This document shows, piece after piece, positions 28,865 through 37,498 of a stretch of 64,000 nucleotides of DNA. The notes under the pieces are model-generated. The model saw nothing but the letters and a program-made list of their open reading frames with translations, did no database searches and had not been told where the DNA came from. The position numbers and the translations under genes were made by a program. The first letter of the stretch is position 1, and each line of letters opens with the position of its first letter. Location of the stretch: NCBI GenBank assembly GCA_003222245.1, contig QHVH01000007.1, forward strand, positions 124,001 to 188,000, in the 5' to 3' direction. The stretch is from Blastocatellia bacterium AA13. GTDB taxonomy: Bacteria; Acidobacteriota; Blastocatellia; UBA7656.

Positions 28865-30007
28865 TTACCGCTTCTTCTGAAGTCCCTCGGCGATTCTACC
28901 GATGCCTTCCTCGATCAGATGGGGTGCGATTGAGTATGAAAGCCGCAGGTAGCCTTCGCCCTGAGCGCCGAATGCACTTCCCGGAACCGTTATCACGCGA
29001 GAATTCAAAAGCGCTTGAGCAACCTCTTCCGACGGACCATACTTCGAGACATCCAGCATGATGTAAAAGGCGCCCTGGCCCCGCACGAATGGGAGTTTGA
29101 GCTCGCGCTCTATTGCGCGAGACATCACATCGTGTCGATCCATGAGGTCTCGCCGCATGGATTCTGTTGCAGCCCTGCCTTCGGTCGTGAACGCGACGCT
29201 CGCCGCCTTTTGCGAAACCGTAGCCGCGCAGCTCGTCACATAGAGGTGCATCACCGTGATGCTTGCGATTACGTCTTCGGGACCTATGACCCAACCAATG
29301 CGCCAACCCGTCATGCTCATCATCTTTGATAGGCCCGACAGGATTATCGTTTTGTCGTAGTACGAGCTTAGCGAAGGCGGCCGCCGGCCGTGGTGAAGCT
29401 CGCGATAAATCTCATCGGTTACAACCCACACTCCCGTGCCGCTAAGCCTCTCCGCTATAAACTGGAAATCGTCGTCCGTAAGAGACTGGCCGGTCGGATT
29501 CGAAGGCGAGTTCACAAAAACAAGTTTCGTTCTTTCGGTCACCGCGCGGTCGAAGCTCGCAGGATCGAAGGCGAAGCCGCGCGAAGCCGGCATTTCATAG
29601 CGGGTCACCTTTCCGCCCGCAATCTCGACGACGGTTGGATACGCCAGGAAGCCGGGATCGGGCAGCAGCACCTCATCACCGGGCTCAACGAAGGCCATCA
29701 CAACAGCGAACATGGCCTCCTGAACCCCGCTGGTAACGCACACCGAATCTCTAGAAATGCTCTGAATTGAATCAGGCTGATGATACGCCGCTATCGCGTC
29801 CCTCAGATCGGCGAGCCCCGCATTCGGAGTGTAGCCGTTGAATTCTTCAGTAATCGCGCCGACCGCGCGATTGCGAATGACATCAGGGGTCTGGAAATCA
29901 GGTTCGCCAAGACCGAGGTTGATGGAACCCGGAGGCGCGCTGTCGTATAACCGTCGAATCGCGCTCTTTCGTACGTTTTTGATTCTTGTTGCAGGTATGA
30001 AAGCCAT
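28865..30007 (-). CDS. class I/II pyridoxal-phosphate aminotransferase
   Basis: Fold-type I aminotransferase of 380 residues, AspB/AspC-like. The PLP lysine is K228 in 'SGLSKMMSMTGWRIGW', and 'NSPSNPTGQ' and 'VTDEIYRELHH' give the usual pyridine-contacting Asn and Asp. It starts 'MAFIPATRIKNVRKSAIRRLYDSA' without a signal peptide, so it is cytoplasmic. The family covers aspartate, aromatic, alanine and other transaminases; the amino acid cannot be told from sequence. It lies 54 bases downstream of the GMC oxidoreductase gene... on the same strand, so co-transcription is possible but not obvious. Confidence 0.88.
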   Translation of the reverse strand: MAFIPATRIKNVRKSAIRRLYDSAPPGSINLGLGEPDFQTPDVIRNRAVGAITEEFNGYTPNAGLADLRDAIAAYHQPDSIQSISRDSVCVTSGVQEAMFAVVMAFVEPGDEVLLPDPGFLAYPTVVEIAGGKVTRYEMPASRGFAFDPASFDRAVTERTKLVFVNSPSNPTGQSLTDDDFQFIAERLSGTGVWVVTDEIYRELHHGRRPPSLSSYYDKTIILSGLSKMMSMTGWRIGWVIGPEDVIASITVMHLYVTSCAATVSQKAASVAFTTEGRAATESMRRDLMDRHDVMSRAIERELKLPFVRGQGAFYIMLDVSKYGPSEEVAQALLNSRVITVPGSAFGAQGEGYLRLSYSIAPHLIEEGIGRIAEGLQKKR

Positions 30008-30061
30008 TTTGATTTCAGAGGAAAGAGTCTGGCGTTCGAATCCGAGCGCCCAAATGAAGGC

Positions 30062-31546
30062 TTACAGGTTGCCCCGCTTCATCTCATCCACGATGTAGTC
30101 ACAAGCTCGAATGGTGATCGCCATCATTGTGAGCGTCGGGTTCTGACATCCGATCGATACAAAGCAAGCCCCGTCGGTGACGAAGAGGTTTTTGACGTCC
30201 CAGCTTTGGTTGAACTTATTCAATACAGAGGTCTTCGGATCCGTTCCCATTCGAGCCGTGCCGACTTCATGAATACACAACCCTGGAGGAGCAAGATATG
30301 GGCTTGCGGCGGTAACCGCGAATCCTGCTTCGTGAGCCATTTCCTTGAGCGACTCCAGGCCGTCGAGCGCCATCGCCTTCTCGTTGTCTCCGTGTGAACA
30401 TTCGATGTGCGCAACCGGTATTCCCCACGCGTCTTTTACGTCCTTATTGATGGTGACGCGATTCTCCTTGCGAGCGAGCATCTCGCCCCAGATGCCCATG
30501 CGAAACGGGGCCGGATCTTTCGCGTTTCTCACCGCGTTCTTGAATTCGGAGCCGAACCCGGGAATTGATCTGAGATTTGTCGGAAGCATTTCTCGCTGGG
30601 CGCTGCCCTGGATGCCATAGCCGCGAATAAACTTCTGATTCCGTTCGTTGACGTTCCTGAACTTTGGGATGTAGAAGCCGTTCGCACGCCCATCATCGTT
30701 GTTGTACGGATAGTTCGCGGCCGCCTGAATATATCCGCCGACTCCGACCTGGAAAATATGATCCATCAGGTACTGGCCAAGAACGCCGGAGGAATTCGCC
30801 AAACCCGCCGAGTGCTCGCGCGTGCTGCTATTGAGCAGCAATCGAGTCGACTCGATCGTAGACGCGCACAGGATGACGACCTTCCCGAATACTTCTTCGG
30901 CCTTTTTAGTAACCTGATCGATAATTGCGATGCCTTTAGCTTTGCCGCCGGCTGGATCGATTATCACGTGGCTTGCCCATTCGCCGCACGTCAGTTTCAT
31001 CGCCGGCAGAAACTTGCCGTCGGGCAGATTGGGAACGTTCTCGTAAGAACCGCTGACGCCGATGAACTCTTCAACTTTATCGTAGTAGGGAGACAGCTCG
31101 GCATATGAGATCGGCCAGTCGTCGCCGTAGCCATCGCGGCTGGCCGCTTTGAGCTCATAGTCGGAGAGACGATAAGTCTGGCGTCCCCACGTTATGGTGC
31201 GGCCTCCAACCTGCCGGCCCCGTATCCAATCGAACGGCTTTTTGTCTGCCGTCGTGTAAGGGTTGTCGACGTCGTCGACAAAGAACTGATGGCCGTACTC
31301 GTTGCACGCGTAGCACTTCGATTGAACGTGCTGGCGCTTGCCATATAGCTCGCCGCTTCGAATCTTGTCGCGATACTGCACCTCATATGGCCAGGTGTGT
31401 TCGTTGAACTCTTTTTCGGGATCGAGCTTGCGTCCCGCCTCGAGGACGATCACTCGCATTCCCTTTTCGGTGAGTTCCTTCGCCGCCCAGCCGCCTGTTG
31501 CGCCCGATCCGACGACGATCGCATCGTAGATTTCTTCTTTTGCCAT
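30062..31546 (-). CDS. GMC-family oxidoreductase with an internal deletion
   Basis: FAD-dependent glucose-methanol-choline oxidoreductase, the group that pairs with a gluconate-2-dehydrogenase-type small subunit. The Rossmann motif '[15 protein letters not shown]' opens the protein, and '[16 protein letters not shown]' and the C-terminal '[12 protein letters not shown]' and '[17 protein letters not shown]' are intact, including the active-site region. Compared with the family as I know it (about 570 residues), a block of roughly 60-75 residues, normally Cys-containing, is missing in frame between 'MKLTCGE' and 'WASHVIIDP'. The start chosen (31546) puts the FAD motif at the N terminus; an ATG at 31588 overlaps the upstream stop as ATGA. 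It may be inactive or altered. Confidence 0.8.
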   Translation of the reverse strand: MAKEEIYDAIVVGSGATGGWAAKELTEKGMRVIVLEAGRKLDPEKEFNEHTWPYEVQYRDKIRSGELYGKRQHVQSKCYACNEYGHQFFVDDVDNPYTTADKKPFDWIRGRQVGGRTITWGRQTYRLSDYELKAASRDGYGDDWPISYAELSPYYDKVEEFIGVSGSYENVPNLPDGKFLPAMKLTCGEWASHVIIDPAGGKAKGIAIIDQVTKKAEEVFGKVVILCASTIESTRLLLNSSTREHSAGLANSSGVLGQYLMDHIFQVGVGGYIQAAANYPYNNDDGRANGFYIPKFRNVNERNQKFIRGYGIQGSAQREMLPTNLRSIPGFGSEFKNAVRNAKDPAPFRMGIWGEMLARKENRVTINKDVKDAWGIPVAHIECSHGDNEKAMALDGLESLKEMAHEAGFAVTAASPYLAPPGLCIHEVGTARMGTDPKTSVLNKFNQSWDVKNLFVTDGACFVSIGCQNPTLTMMAITIRACDYIVDEMKRGNL

Positions 31547-31584
31547 GGAAACACCACGCGAGCGAAGCATTTGGGCCCGCTCAA

Positions 31585-32322
31585 TCATCCGGCGCTTATC
31601 TTCAACACTTCTTTGAGCGCATCGTCCGCCGACTTTGAAGGCTTGAACTCAAGACCCACGAAACCCTGATATCCGCTCGCGGCAATAGCGCGAAACACAT
31701 TCGAGTAATTTATCTCGCCCGTGCCCGGTTCGTGACGCCCAGGCACGTCGGCCACGTGAAAATGAGCTATCTTGGAAATGTTCTTCGTAATGTCCTGAAT
31801 GACATTCCCTTCCATAATCTGATGATGATAGATGTCGAAGAGCATCTTTACGGCGGGGCTCGCGACTTCATCGAGAATCTCGAAGCCCTCCTTCGCGGTA
31901 TGAAGATAGTAGCCGGCGTGGTCTACCTTCGTGTTCAGAGGCTCGAGTATCAGAGTCACTCCTGCCTGCTCGGCGAACGGAGCCGCTGCTTTCAGCGCCG
32001 TTACATAATTAGAGTGCTGTTGCGCTCGGGGTATCTGCTTATCTTCGAAACCTGTCGTTACGATCAGGGTCTTGACGCCAAGCTTTTTCGCGGTTGCAAG
32101 CGACGCTTGAATATCCGAGACAAAGTTCTTGCGAGCCTCTTCGGTGTTCAGTTGCTTCCAGCCCGAACCCATCATCGTAGCGATCTCGAGTCCGAGCTCT
32201 GATTTCTTTTTTCCGATCGCCTCGATGTCCTTATTCTTCCACTCCCAGAACTCGAAGGCGGGATAGCCGAGTTGCTTGACATGCTCCATCCGTTCCAGGA
32301 ATGGGATCTGAGTCAGGATCAT
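31585..32322 (-). CDS. hydroxypyruvate-isomerase-like TIM-barrel protein (leader out of frame)
   Basis: Xylose-isomerase-like TIM barrel of the hydroxypyruvate isomerase / AP-endonuclease-2 group, 245 residues as read. Barrel and metal-site motifs are visible: '[15 protein letters not shown]', '[14 protein letters not shown]', '[22 protein letters not shown]' and 'GFVGLEF'. The frame begins abruptly at '[12 protein letters not shown]', where relatives have more sequence. Directly upstream in another frame lies a perfect TAT leader (32319-32456) whose TGA overlaps this ATG, so a single-base deletion or assembly error has probably split one exported protein. If real, the cytoplasmic remnant might still fold. 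It overlaps the GMC frame by four bases. Confidence 0.75.
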   Translation of the reverse strand: MILTQIPFLERMEHVKQLGYPAFEFWEWKNKDIEAIGKKKSELGLEIATMMGSGWKQLNTEEARKNFVSDIQASLATAKKLGVKTLIVTTGFEDKQIPRAQQHSNYVTALKAAAPFAEQAGVTLILEPLNTKVDHAGYYLHTAKEGFEILDEVASPAVKMLFDIYHHQIMEGNVIQDITKNISKIAHFHVADVPGRHEPGTGEINYSNVFRAIAASGYQGFVGLEFKPSKSADDALKEVLKISAG

Positions 32323-32456
32323 GTCGATACAAACTGAAAGACGTACCGGATGAGCTTAGCGAATACCGTGCCCGGCCGCGGAAGCGACGCAGCAGCAGAC
32401 GCTCCTATCGCCTGTGCAATGAACTCTCTTCGATCGATTCGTGAAGGGATGAGCAT
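32319..32456 (-). pseudogene. TAT signal peptide of the isomerase gene, detached by a frameshift
   Basis: A 45-codon frame reads M-L-I-P-S-R-I-D-R-R-E-F-I-A and then a hydrophobic 'QAIGASAAAS' stretch: a twin-arginine leader. It runs into TGA at 32319-32321, overlapping the ATG of the TIM-barrel frame. Between 32322 and 32355 both frames are open, and a -1 shift there would fuse leader and enzyme ('...[12 protein letters not shown]'). I read it as the 5' part of the same gene rather than a separate peptide. Confidence 0.65.
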
Positions 32457-32490
32457 TTGTTTTCGTGGACTCGCAACAGAGGAAGTCTCT

Positions 32491-33345
32491 TTATCCAAGC
32501 TTTCGCTTCAGGTACTGAAAGCACTCGAGCACCGCGCCGCTAGGATCGTCCGGCTCCATCTCGTACTCTATGTTAGCCGCATAAGGAAATTTGACCTTCT
32601 TTGCTTCTCTCAAAATCTCCACTATCGGCGTAGCTCCTTGTCCGAAGCGCTTGTGCGTGTGCTCGGCATCGCGATCGCGATCCTTCAGGTGCAGGCTTAC
32701 AATGCGGCTGTGGTGCTCCCGGAAGTAGCTCACCGGATCAAATCCGGCGGCGTAGAAGTGGCCGATGTCGAGATTGATGCTGAGGTACGGCGAAGCCCCC
32801 TTCAAGGCATCCGCGAAATCCTGAGGCGTCTCGAACTCCTGCGTTCGGTCGCCTCGATACCACTTTTCTCCAAACCAGTGGTTGTGCAGGCCGAGCTTCA
32901 TCTTATACTTCCCGCACCACTCGTCCAGCCGCGGAACAAGCGGCTTTCGGACGGACGAGGTCATCACCTTCGCCCCAAGCAGCAGTGCGCCATTGAACCC
33001 TCGATCCAGGTATTCGTCGTTCGCGGTAACCGGGAAGTTGACGCAATAAGCGCCTACAGTAATTCCAGCGTCATCGAATCTGCGCCTGGTCTCCTTGAAA
33101 TCGGCTTCTGTAGCCTTCATGGGGTTCAGATGGCCGTCCCACAGCTCGACGTAAGAGATACCGGCGGATCTCATCGCCTCGATCATTTTTTCCAGGCTGA
33201 ACTTTCGAAACGTGTAGCTCTGAACTCCGATTTCGATGCCGCCGACGATGGAAGGCTTCAGCTTTTCTCCTGAGCCGGTTAACCTCAATCCTGCCATACC
33301 GCCGGCGAGACCCATGCTGAATTCTCTTCGCGAGAGGTTTCTCAT
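32491..33345 (-). CDS. TAT-exported sugar phosphate isomerase/epimerase-like TIM barrel
   Basis: Protein of 284 residues with a TAT leader at the very N terminus ('LSRREFSMGLAGGMAGL') and then a xylose-isomerase-like barrel. Metal-site motifs are 'YVELWDGHL', 'LGLHNHWFG', 'INLDIGHFYAAG', 'VSLHLKDRD' and 'ANIEYEM'. Exported members accompany GMC oxidoreductases in Acidobacteriota and Planctomycetes and are thought to act on oxidised sugars; substrate unknown. The frame is open to 33588, but I chose 33345 because the TAT motif begins there and the longer form would overlap the next gene. It sits 34 bases upstream of the leader of the related isomerase gene. Confidence 0.85.
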   Translation of the reverse strand: MRNLSRREFSMGLAGGMAGLRLTGSGEKLKPSIVGGIEIGVQSYTFRKFSLEKMIEAMRSAGISYVELWDGHLNPMKATEADFKETRRRFDDAGITVGAYCVNFPVTANDEYLDRGFNGALLLGAKVMTSSVRKPLVPRLDEWCGKYKMKLGLHNHWFGEKWYRGDRTQEFETPQDFADALKGASPYLSINLDIGHFYAAGFDPVSYFREHHSRIVSLHLKDRDRDAEHTHKRFGQGATPIVEILREAKKVKFPYAANIEYEMEPDDPSGAVLECFQYLKRKLG

Positions 33346-33538
33346 TAGTATCTCAAGAATTCGTGCGTGCATCTTAGACCGAGCCGCCCGTTGATTCAAG
33401 GTGTTGACGGGCACAGGCGTCCTGATCTTGAAATCGATACATTTTGCGGGCCTGGAAGGGTCTTTACTCACGCCGCAATAGGCTTCCGGCGGTTTCAGTG
33501 ACATCAAAGCAAGAAGCGCTGGAGTATTGTTTTCTTGC

Positions 33539-35116
33539 TCACTGGTAAGTTGTATGAGGCTCCAACTGTACGTAGTGCACCTGTGCATAACCGGCGTCGA
33601 CTGTTATCTGATTTGCGAATGGGTGCTCTCTTATCCATTCATCATCGGCCAGAGACAGAGCCCGGCTATTGAGCCATACCGTGGCGCCTCTAGCCGAAGC
33701 GGCGCCTGCTTCCCGCTGCAGTTCCGCGACTCGAACGACTGACAGCTTCCGCCATTTTGTTGACGGATTGAAATATTGAAAAGTGGTATCGACTTCGCTG
33801 TGGCCCGCGAAGTATACGATCGTGTTTTCATCCCACACGGTTCGAGCGGCCCGAGCCGCTTCAACCAAACGGTTTGCATTCGACTTCGTGTTTGGAAGGA
33901 TGAAAAAGGCCAGGTTGAAAAGGCCCAGAGCAAGCGGCGCGATGATCCCGAGCCGCCGCAATCCAACCAGCGCTCGCTGAGTAGGCGCGTTTATGATCTG
34001 CCAATAGTCGGCCAACAATGTCGCGAGCGCCAACGCCAGCGCAGGCAGGAAGAATACGCGATGATAGGGATCCTGCGGCTCGAAAAAGCAGCGAAAGACC
34101 AGATATGTAAATAGCCATACCGCACATACTCGGCGAGCAGGCTTGTTGAGATTGGCTGCGCCGCCTCGTGAAAAGGCATACAGCGCTTTCAACCCTCTGA
34201 AATCGACTTTGCGTATTCCAATAAACAAGCATGAAGCGATCGCGGCTATTGCGATCGCTCCAGTGATCCAGGCAGTGCTGTCTCGTTGCGAATAAAACAA
34301 CGCGAACCGATGGCCGATGACCGATTCGAAAAGCGCGTTCGGCGTCGTGAGGATTCCGGGAATCGGATTCCAGACGATCGGAGAGCGACTCGGGTTCGAA
34401 GCTGCCCACTCGATAACTTCGAACGGCTTGAACATCCCATGAATCAGGGCGGCGCAGGCGTAATAGACGGCCGCCGTAATCGACCAGGCCGCTCCGCTCA
34501 TCAAAAGAGCAAATCTGGCTTTATGTGCGATCGCACGGTTCACCGCTACGGACACCAGCGCGACCACGAAGAATAAGGACGATAGCTCGTGCACCAGCAT
34601 TGCCGAGGCCAGCAAAAGACCCGCTACGTGCCATCGGGGCTTCGACCCGGAGAGATTGTTGAAACAGAGAAGTACAAAGAATACCGCCGGTATATAAGCG
34701 TTCGCGTCGGTCGCCAGCTTCCACCACGAAGCGCAGAAGGCGAGTCCAATCGAACAGACCAGCGCTGCATAACTGTTTCGCGTGATGCGTTCCGCGCACT
34801 TGAAAAATACGGCCGCCGCGCCGGCACCCAATATCATGTTCAGAGCTTGCAATAGCCCGAGTGCTCGGATGTCGGCTCCCACACCGTGTGCTCCTACGTA
34901 CAAGAGATAACCGAGCGCGTTATAGAGCAGATGATTCTGATGGAAAAGCAATGACACATGCGCCTCACCCGCTGCTACCTTCTCGATCTGGAACGCGAAC
35001 GTAATTCCATCCCAGAAATAGTCCGCCGTCGGAGTTGCGAGATTGATCAAGCCGATGAGTGCGGCAATAGCCAGCGGCGCGAAATTGACTCCGATCTGAG
35101 AGCGCCAAACCCCCAT
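33539..35116 (-). CDS. multi-pass membrane protein, GT-C glycosyltransferase-like
   Basis: About 525 residues from the chosen ATG, with ten or more transmembrane helices. After the first helix comes 'TADYFWDGITFAFQIEK', an acidic first loop as in GT-C glycosyltransferases, and later 'WKLATDANAYIPAVFF' and 'FFEPQDPYHRVFFLPAL'. The last 110 residues are soluble. No family can be named with certainty. The start could also be at 35254; the extra 46 residues there are basic and not membrane-like. It is on the same strand as, and upstream of, the isomerase gene with a 193-base gap that shows no promoter. Confidence 0.7.
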   Translation of the reverse strand: MGVWRSQIGVNFAPLAIAALIGLINLATPTADYFWDGITFAFQIEKVAAGEAHVSLLFHQNHLLYNALGYLLYVGAHGVGADIRALGLLQALNMILGAGAAAVFFKCAERITRNSYAALVCSIGLAFCASWWKLATDANAYIPAVFFVLLCFNNLSGSKPRWHVAGLLLASAMLVHELSSLFFVVALVSVAVNRAIAHKARFALLMSGAAWSITAAVYYACAALIHGMFKPFEVIEWAASNPSRSPIVWNPIPGILTTPNALFESVIGHRFALFYSQRDSTAWITGAIAIAAIASCLFIGIRKVDFRGLKALYAFSRGGAANLNKPARRVCAVWLFTYLVFRCFFEPQDPYHRVFFLPALALALATLLADYWQIINAPTQRALVGLRRLGIIAPLALGLFNLAFFILPNTKSNANRLVEAARAARTVWDENTIVYFAGHSEVDTTFQYFNPSTKWRKLSVVRVAELQREAGAASARGATVWLNSRALSLADDEWIREHPFANQITVDAGYAQVHYVQLEPHTTYQ

Positions 35117-35360
35117 TGTCTCGGGTCCGGCGAGATCCTTCCTGGCGACATTGTCCACGGTGTCAGCCCTCCTGTTTGGATGGCCGGCTCTTACGCTTGT
35201 CCATTCACGAATCTTCCGACGCGAGTGTTGGCGGCGCGGATAAGGAGTGAGCACAAAATTAGCGGATTGTGGTCAGGAGAATTTTTTTGAGACCTTTTCC
35301 GATTCCTGATCGTCTTAGACACGAATCCGTCGCACTCAAACCGTGTGATGGCTTTATCGA

Positions 35361-35402
35361 GGCCCACAGCTCAAGCCGGCCAAAGCGAAGAAGCTGTGGG
35401 CC
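35361..35402. terminator. 11-bp perfect hairpin, possible terminator
   Basis: GGCCCACAGCT (35361-35371) pairs perfectly with AGCTGTGGGCC (35392-35402) around a 20-base loop, and a T-rich stretch follows on the plus strand. No plus-strand gene precedes it, so its role is unclear. Confidence 0.45.
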
Positions 35403-35668
35403 TTATCTATTTTCTTACATGCCTCTATTCCTCGTCTTATGCTCGCATTCCGCTGCCTCGACAACAGCGGGAGAACGCAATGCGCCGACGCGTCGGTGGC
35501 GAACATTGCTTACGAACCCGGGCTTACGGACGCTTACGGACCCGGCTTACATAGCTGGGCCTTCCGCCTTTTGAATCAGCCCGCATGAGTGAGCGCTCAC
35601 GCCTCTATCTCCCGCTCGAGCCATCGGACGGGAAGGATCCGACAGAGATCACCCCGGTCCACTTCTTT

Positions 35669-35710
35669 TCTATTCTGCTCCCGAGTAAATCTATTCTGTT
35701 CCCGAGTAAA
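35669..35710. repeat. 21-bp tandem duplication
   Basis: Two adjacent 21-base units (35669-35689 and 35690-35710) beginning TCTATTCTG and ending CCCGAGTAAA differ at one position. Confidence 0.8.
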
Positions 35711-35860
35711 ACTTGAAACCACCGCGTTCGTTAATGCGCGAATATTATCCCGCATTCGTCGGGCGTACAAGCTCAACGGGAATAAAAAATCGACCTTGAT
35801 TTCCGCGTATTTTTCCCACGGGCAAGCGAATGTAGCTCAATAATGGTCCCCGAGGCACGG

Positions 35861-36001
35861 ATGAGATCTAGATTGAAACGGGATCAGGTGCATTATCTGG
35901 ACGCGAGCTATGAAGCGGTGTTAAGGTTAGCGCGCTTCGATGCAAGCAACGTGCTTGTGAGCGGATTGCCTGAAGTTTATTTTCGAACCTCTCCCGCGTG
36001 A
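35861..36001 (+). CDS. small ORF of 46 codons, hypothetical
   Basis: ATG at 35861 with GAGG six bases upstream opens a 46-residue frame with protein-like composition (starts MRSRLKRDQVHYLDASYEAV, ends YFRTSPA). It stops at two consecutive TGA codons. The same frame reopens after further TAA codons and carries a second protein-like stretch up to 36184, so this may be the 5' part of a longer gene broken by nonsense mutations. No family recognised. Confidence 0.35.
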   Translation: MRSRLKRDQVHYLDASYEAVLRLARFDASNVLVSGLPEVYFRTSPA

Positions 36002-36043
36002 TGAGAGCGCTTACTGGATGGGTAATAACCTCGCTCGAAGCGC

Positions 36044-36184
36044 TTGCAGCTCGTAGTAGCCGGACAAGAGAACTATGTGGGGCCCGAAGAGCCCTTTGAT
36101 GAACTCATCCAGATAGGTATGTGGCAACTTAACATGGGAAAGGAAGCGGGCCCCGCGATGGAGGTAGAAGAGTTTAAGTGGTGA
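36044..36184 (+). CDS. small ORF of 46 codons with TTG start, or 3' half of a broken gene
   Basis: In the same frame as the preceding small ORF, a TTG at 36044 opens 46 codons with convincing protein composition (contains VVAGQENYVGPEEPFDEL and GMWQLNMGKEAGPAMEV). Its TGA overlaps the GTG start of the next gene (GTGGTGA). Either it is a real small gene translationally coupled to the Cys-rich protein, or the two halves are remains of one gene. Not recognised. Confidence 0.35.
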   Translation: MQLVVAGQENYVGPEEPFDELIQIGMWQLNMGKEAGPAMEVEEFKW

Positions 36185-36480
36185 TTTGTGAGTTTTGCAT
36201 TTATTCGACTGAATCGCAGGGCTGCCGGTTAGGGCTGAAGACCCCGAAACGGCCCGCGTGCAGGGAATTCGAGCCCGGGATCGACCACTTCTGTTCCGAT
36301 CCTTCGGATTTCGTCAACCCGGCCCAAATACATCAGATGGCGACCTTCTTCGGAATCAAGGGCTCGGAGCTTAGAAAGATTACGACTATGGCCAATCGAG
36401 AACACGAGGCCAGGTTGAAAAGAGCCGAAGTTCCCGACGGAGCTTTTGATGGCGCTACGCAAAGTCAGACTTCTGAATGA
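36178..36480 (+). CDS. small cysteine-rich hypothetical protein
   Basis: 100 residues starting at GTG 36178 (or the next codon), with AGAAGAG upstream. Cysteines are grouped as 'CEFCIY', 'GCRLGL', 'ACREF' and 'FC', a spacing that suggests a small zinc- or iron-sulfur-binding N-terminal module. A helical half follows ('QIHQMATFFGIKGSELRKI'). It is cytoplasmic, with no signal. I do not recognise a named family. Its last 26 bases overlap the 3' end of the convergent gene. Confidence 0.6.
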   Translation: MVICEFCIYSTESQGCRLGLKTPKRPACREFEPGIDHFCSDPSDFVNPAQIHQMATFFGIKGSELRKITTMANREHEARLKRAEVPDGAFDGATQSQTSE

Positions 36481-36976
36481 TGCGGCCGAAGAACAACTCT
36501 CTGCTGATTTCACATGCTTCAGCGACCGACGCTCCTGGCGCGGTTGACGTGCATAAATCGGCCAGCGCCTTGAGCACTTTTTTGCTGCCGGGCCTGAGCG
36601 TGAACTTTCTGGAGGTGAACTCCGCTGCTATGCCCTTCGCAACTTCCACCGCGCCTTCGACGCCTGATCCCTCCAGATTAGCGCATAACAAGGCCAGTCG
36701 ATCCCGATCGTAGTTCTCATTCAGCGCAATAACCTGCTTCGATGGCCCAAGATGAATGTGCCGCTCCTTTGGAGCGCCTTCTGAAGCGCCGCCTTCCTGT
36801 TTAAAGACTTCGGAAAGCTGTTGATCGACGATAGAGCGGCGGTACTTAGTCGGACCCCGTCGCGCCCACAAAATCGTGTATTCATTCTCCGTCACGGACA
36901 TCACCACGCCGGTCCCATACTTCGCTGCGGCGTCGGTATCGTTATACGTAATCGTTCTACCAACTTCGATTTTCAT
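36455..36976 (-). CDS. conserved hypothetical protein
   Basis: 173 residues from ATG 36976, fixed by GGGAGG five bases upstream. The N-terminal 60 residues look like a small beta-barrel ('VGRTITYNDTDAAAKYGTGVVMSV', 'YTILWARRGPTKYRRS'), reminiscent of RNA- or protein-binding SH3-like folds. After a linker comes a helical domain ('LALLCANLEGSGVEGAVEVAKGI'). No known catalytic motif. Function unknown. The 3' end overlaps the Cys-rich gene tail-to-tail by 26 bases. Confidence 0.65.
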   Translation of the reverse strand: MKIEVGRTITYNDTDAAAKYGTGVVMSVTENEYTILWARRGPTKYRRSIVDQQLSEVFKQEGGASEGAPKERHIHLGPSKQVIALNENYDRDRLALLCANLEGSGVEGAVEVAKGIAAEFTSRKFTLRPGSKKVLKALADLCTSTAPGASVAEACEISRELFFGRIIQKSDFA

Positions 36977-36988
36977 CCTACCTCCCAA

Positions 36989-37498
36989 AAACTCGCTCGC
37001 GGAGCACTAATACTATTGATCCGCCAAGCGTTCTGTTTTGCTTTTTCGCTTCTCAGCCGGTCGACTCAAGGCCGCTGAGTTCATTTTGAAGTTCACGCAG
37101 CCGTTGCGATGGGCTTGAATGCCAGCGGGGATCATATTCAGCGCGTTGATCAGCGCCTTGATTCTGCTTCTATAGACCGACGACATCGCTACCATCCAAA
37201 AGAAGTCATGCCAGTGCATCCGCACCCGGGGCCGCGCTTTTGATGGGATGGATGAGTAATGTAAATCAAGAATCGTAGTGTGCTTTAGTTGAGGGCGACC
37301 GCTTAAAATCATCGGGTGGTATTGTGCTAAGACAGTCCAGTTTACCACTCACACCGAATGACGCTCTGTGACTTCACAGCTCAGTTAAGGGTATACGTCG
37401 AAAGGCCGTCAGTCAAGCTAACCTCTGATCGGCTGAATGTGCAAATGGGCAGCGAACCGTCTCGCTGCCCATTTGATCTCCGTTGGCCGCGATCGATC
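36989..37498. other. spacer without a supported gene
   Basis: About 500 bases. A minus-strand frame (37013-37348) is open but lacks a ribosome site and recognisable domain; its C-terminal part is basic and could be a decayed transposase end, which I cannot support. The strong terminator at 37442-37475 is the only clear element. Confidence 0.45.
37442..37475. terminator. 14-bp perfect hairpin after the permease gene
   Basis: CAAATGGGCAGCGA (37442-37455) and its exact reverse complement (37462-37475) enclose a 6-base loop, 24 bases past the stop of the permease gene at 37499. It is strong enough to terminate in both directions, although no long T run follows. Confidence 0.75.

Larger units (their letters stand above)
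35255..35860. other. gene-poor region with a hairpin and short tandem repeats
   Basis: About 600 bases without a supported gene. It contains an 11-bp inverted repeat, a doubled CTTACGGAC (about 35522-35540) and a 21-bp tandem duplication, listed separately. Open frames here lack ribosome sites and recognisable products. Confidence 0.5.

Noticed and set aside
30010-30060. GTTCGAATCC resembling a tRNA T-arm
   Set aside because: No acceptor, D or anticodon arms fit around it on either strand.
33346-33588. 81-residue N-terminal extension of the second isomerase
   Set aside because: It precedes a TAT leader, which must be at the N terminus, and overlaps the neighbouring gene.
37013-37348. 111-codon minus frame as a gene or transposase end
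   Set aside because: No ribosome site, no domain, no terminal inverted repeats; composition alone is not enough.
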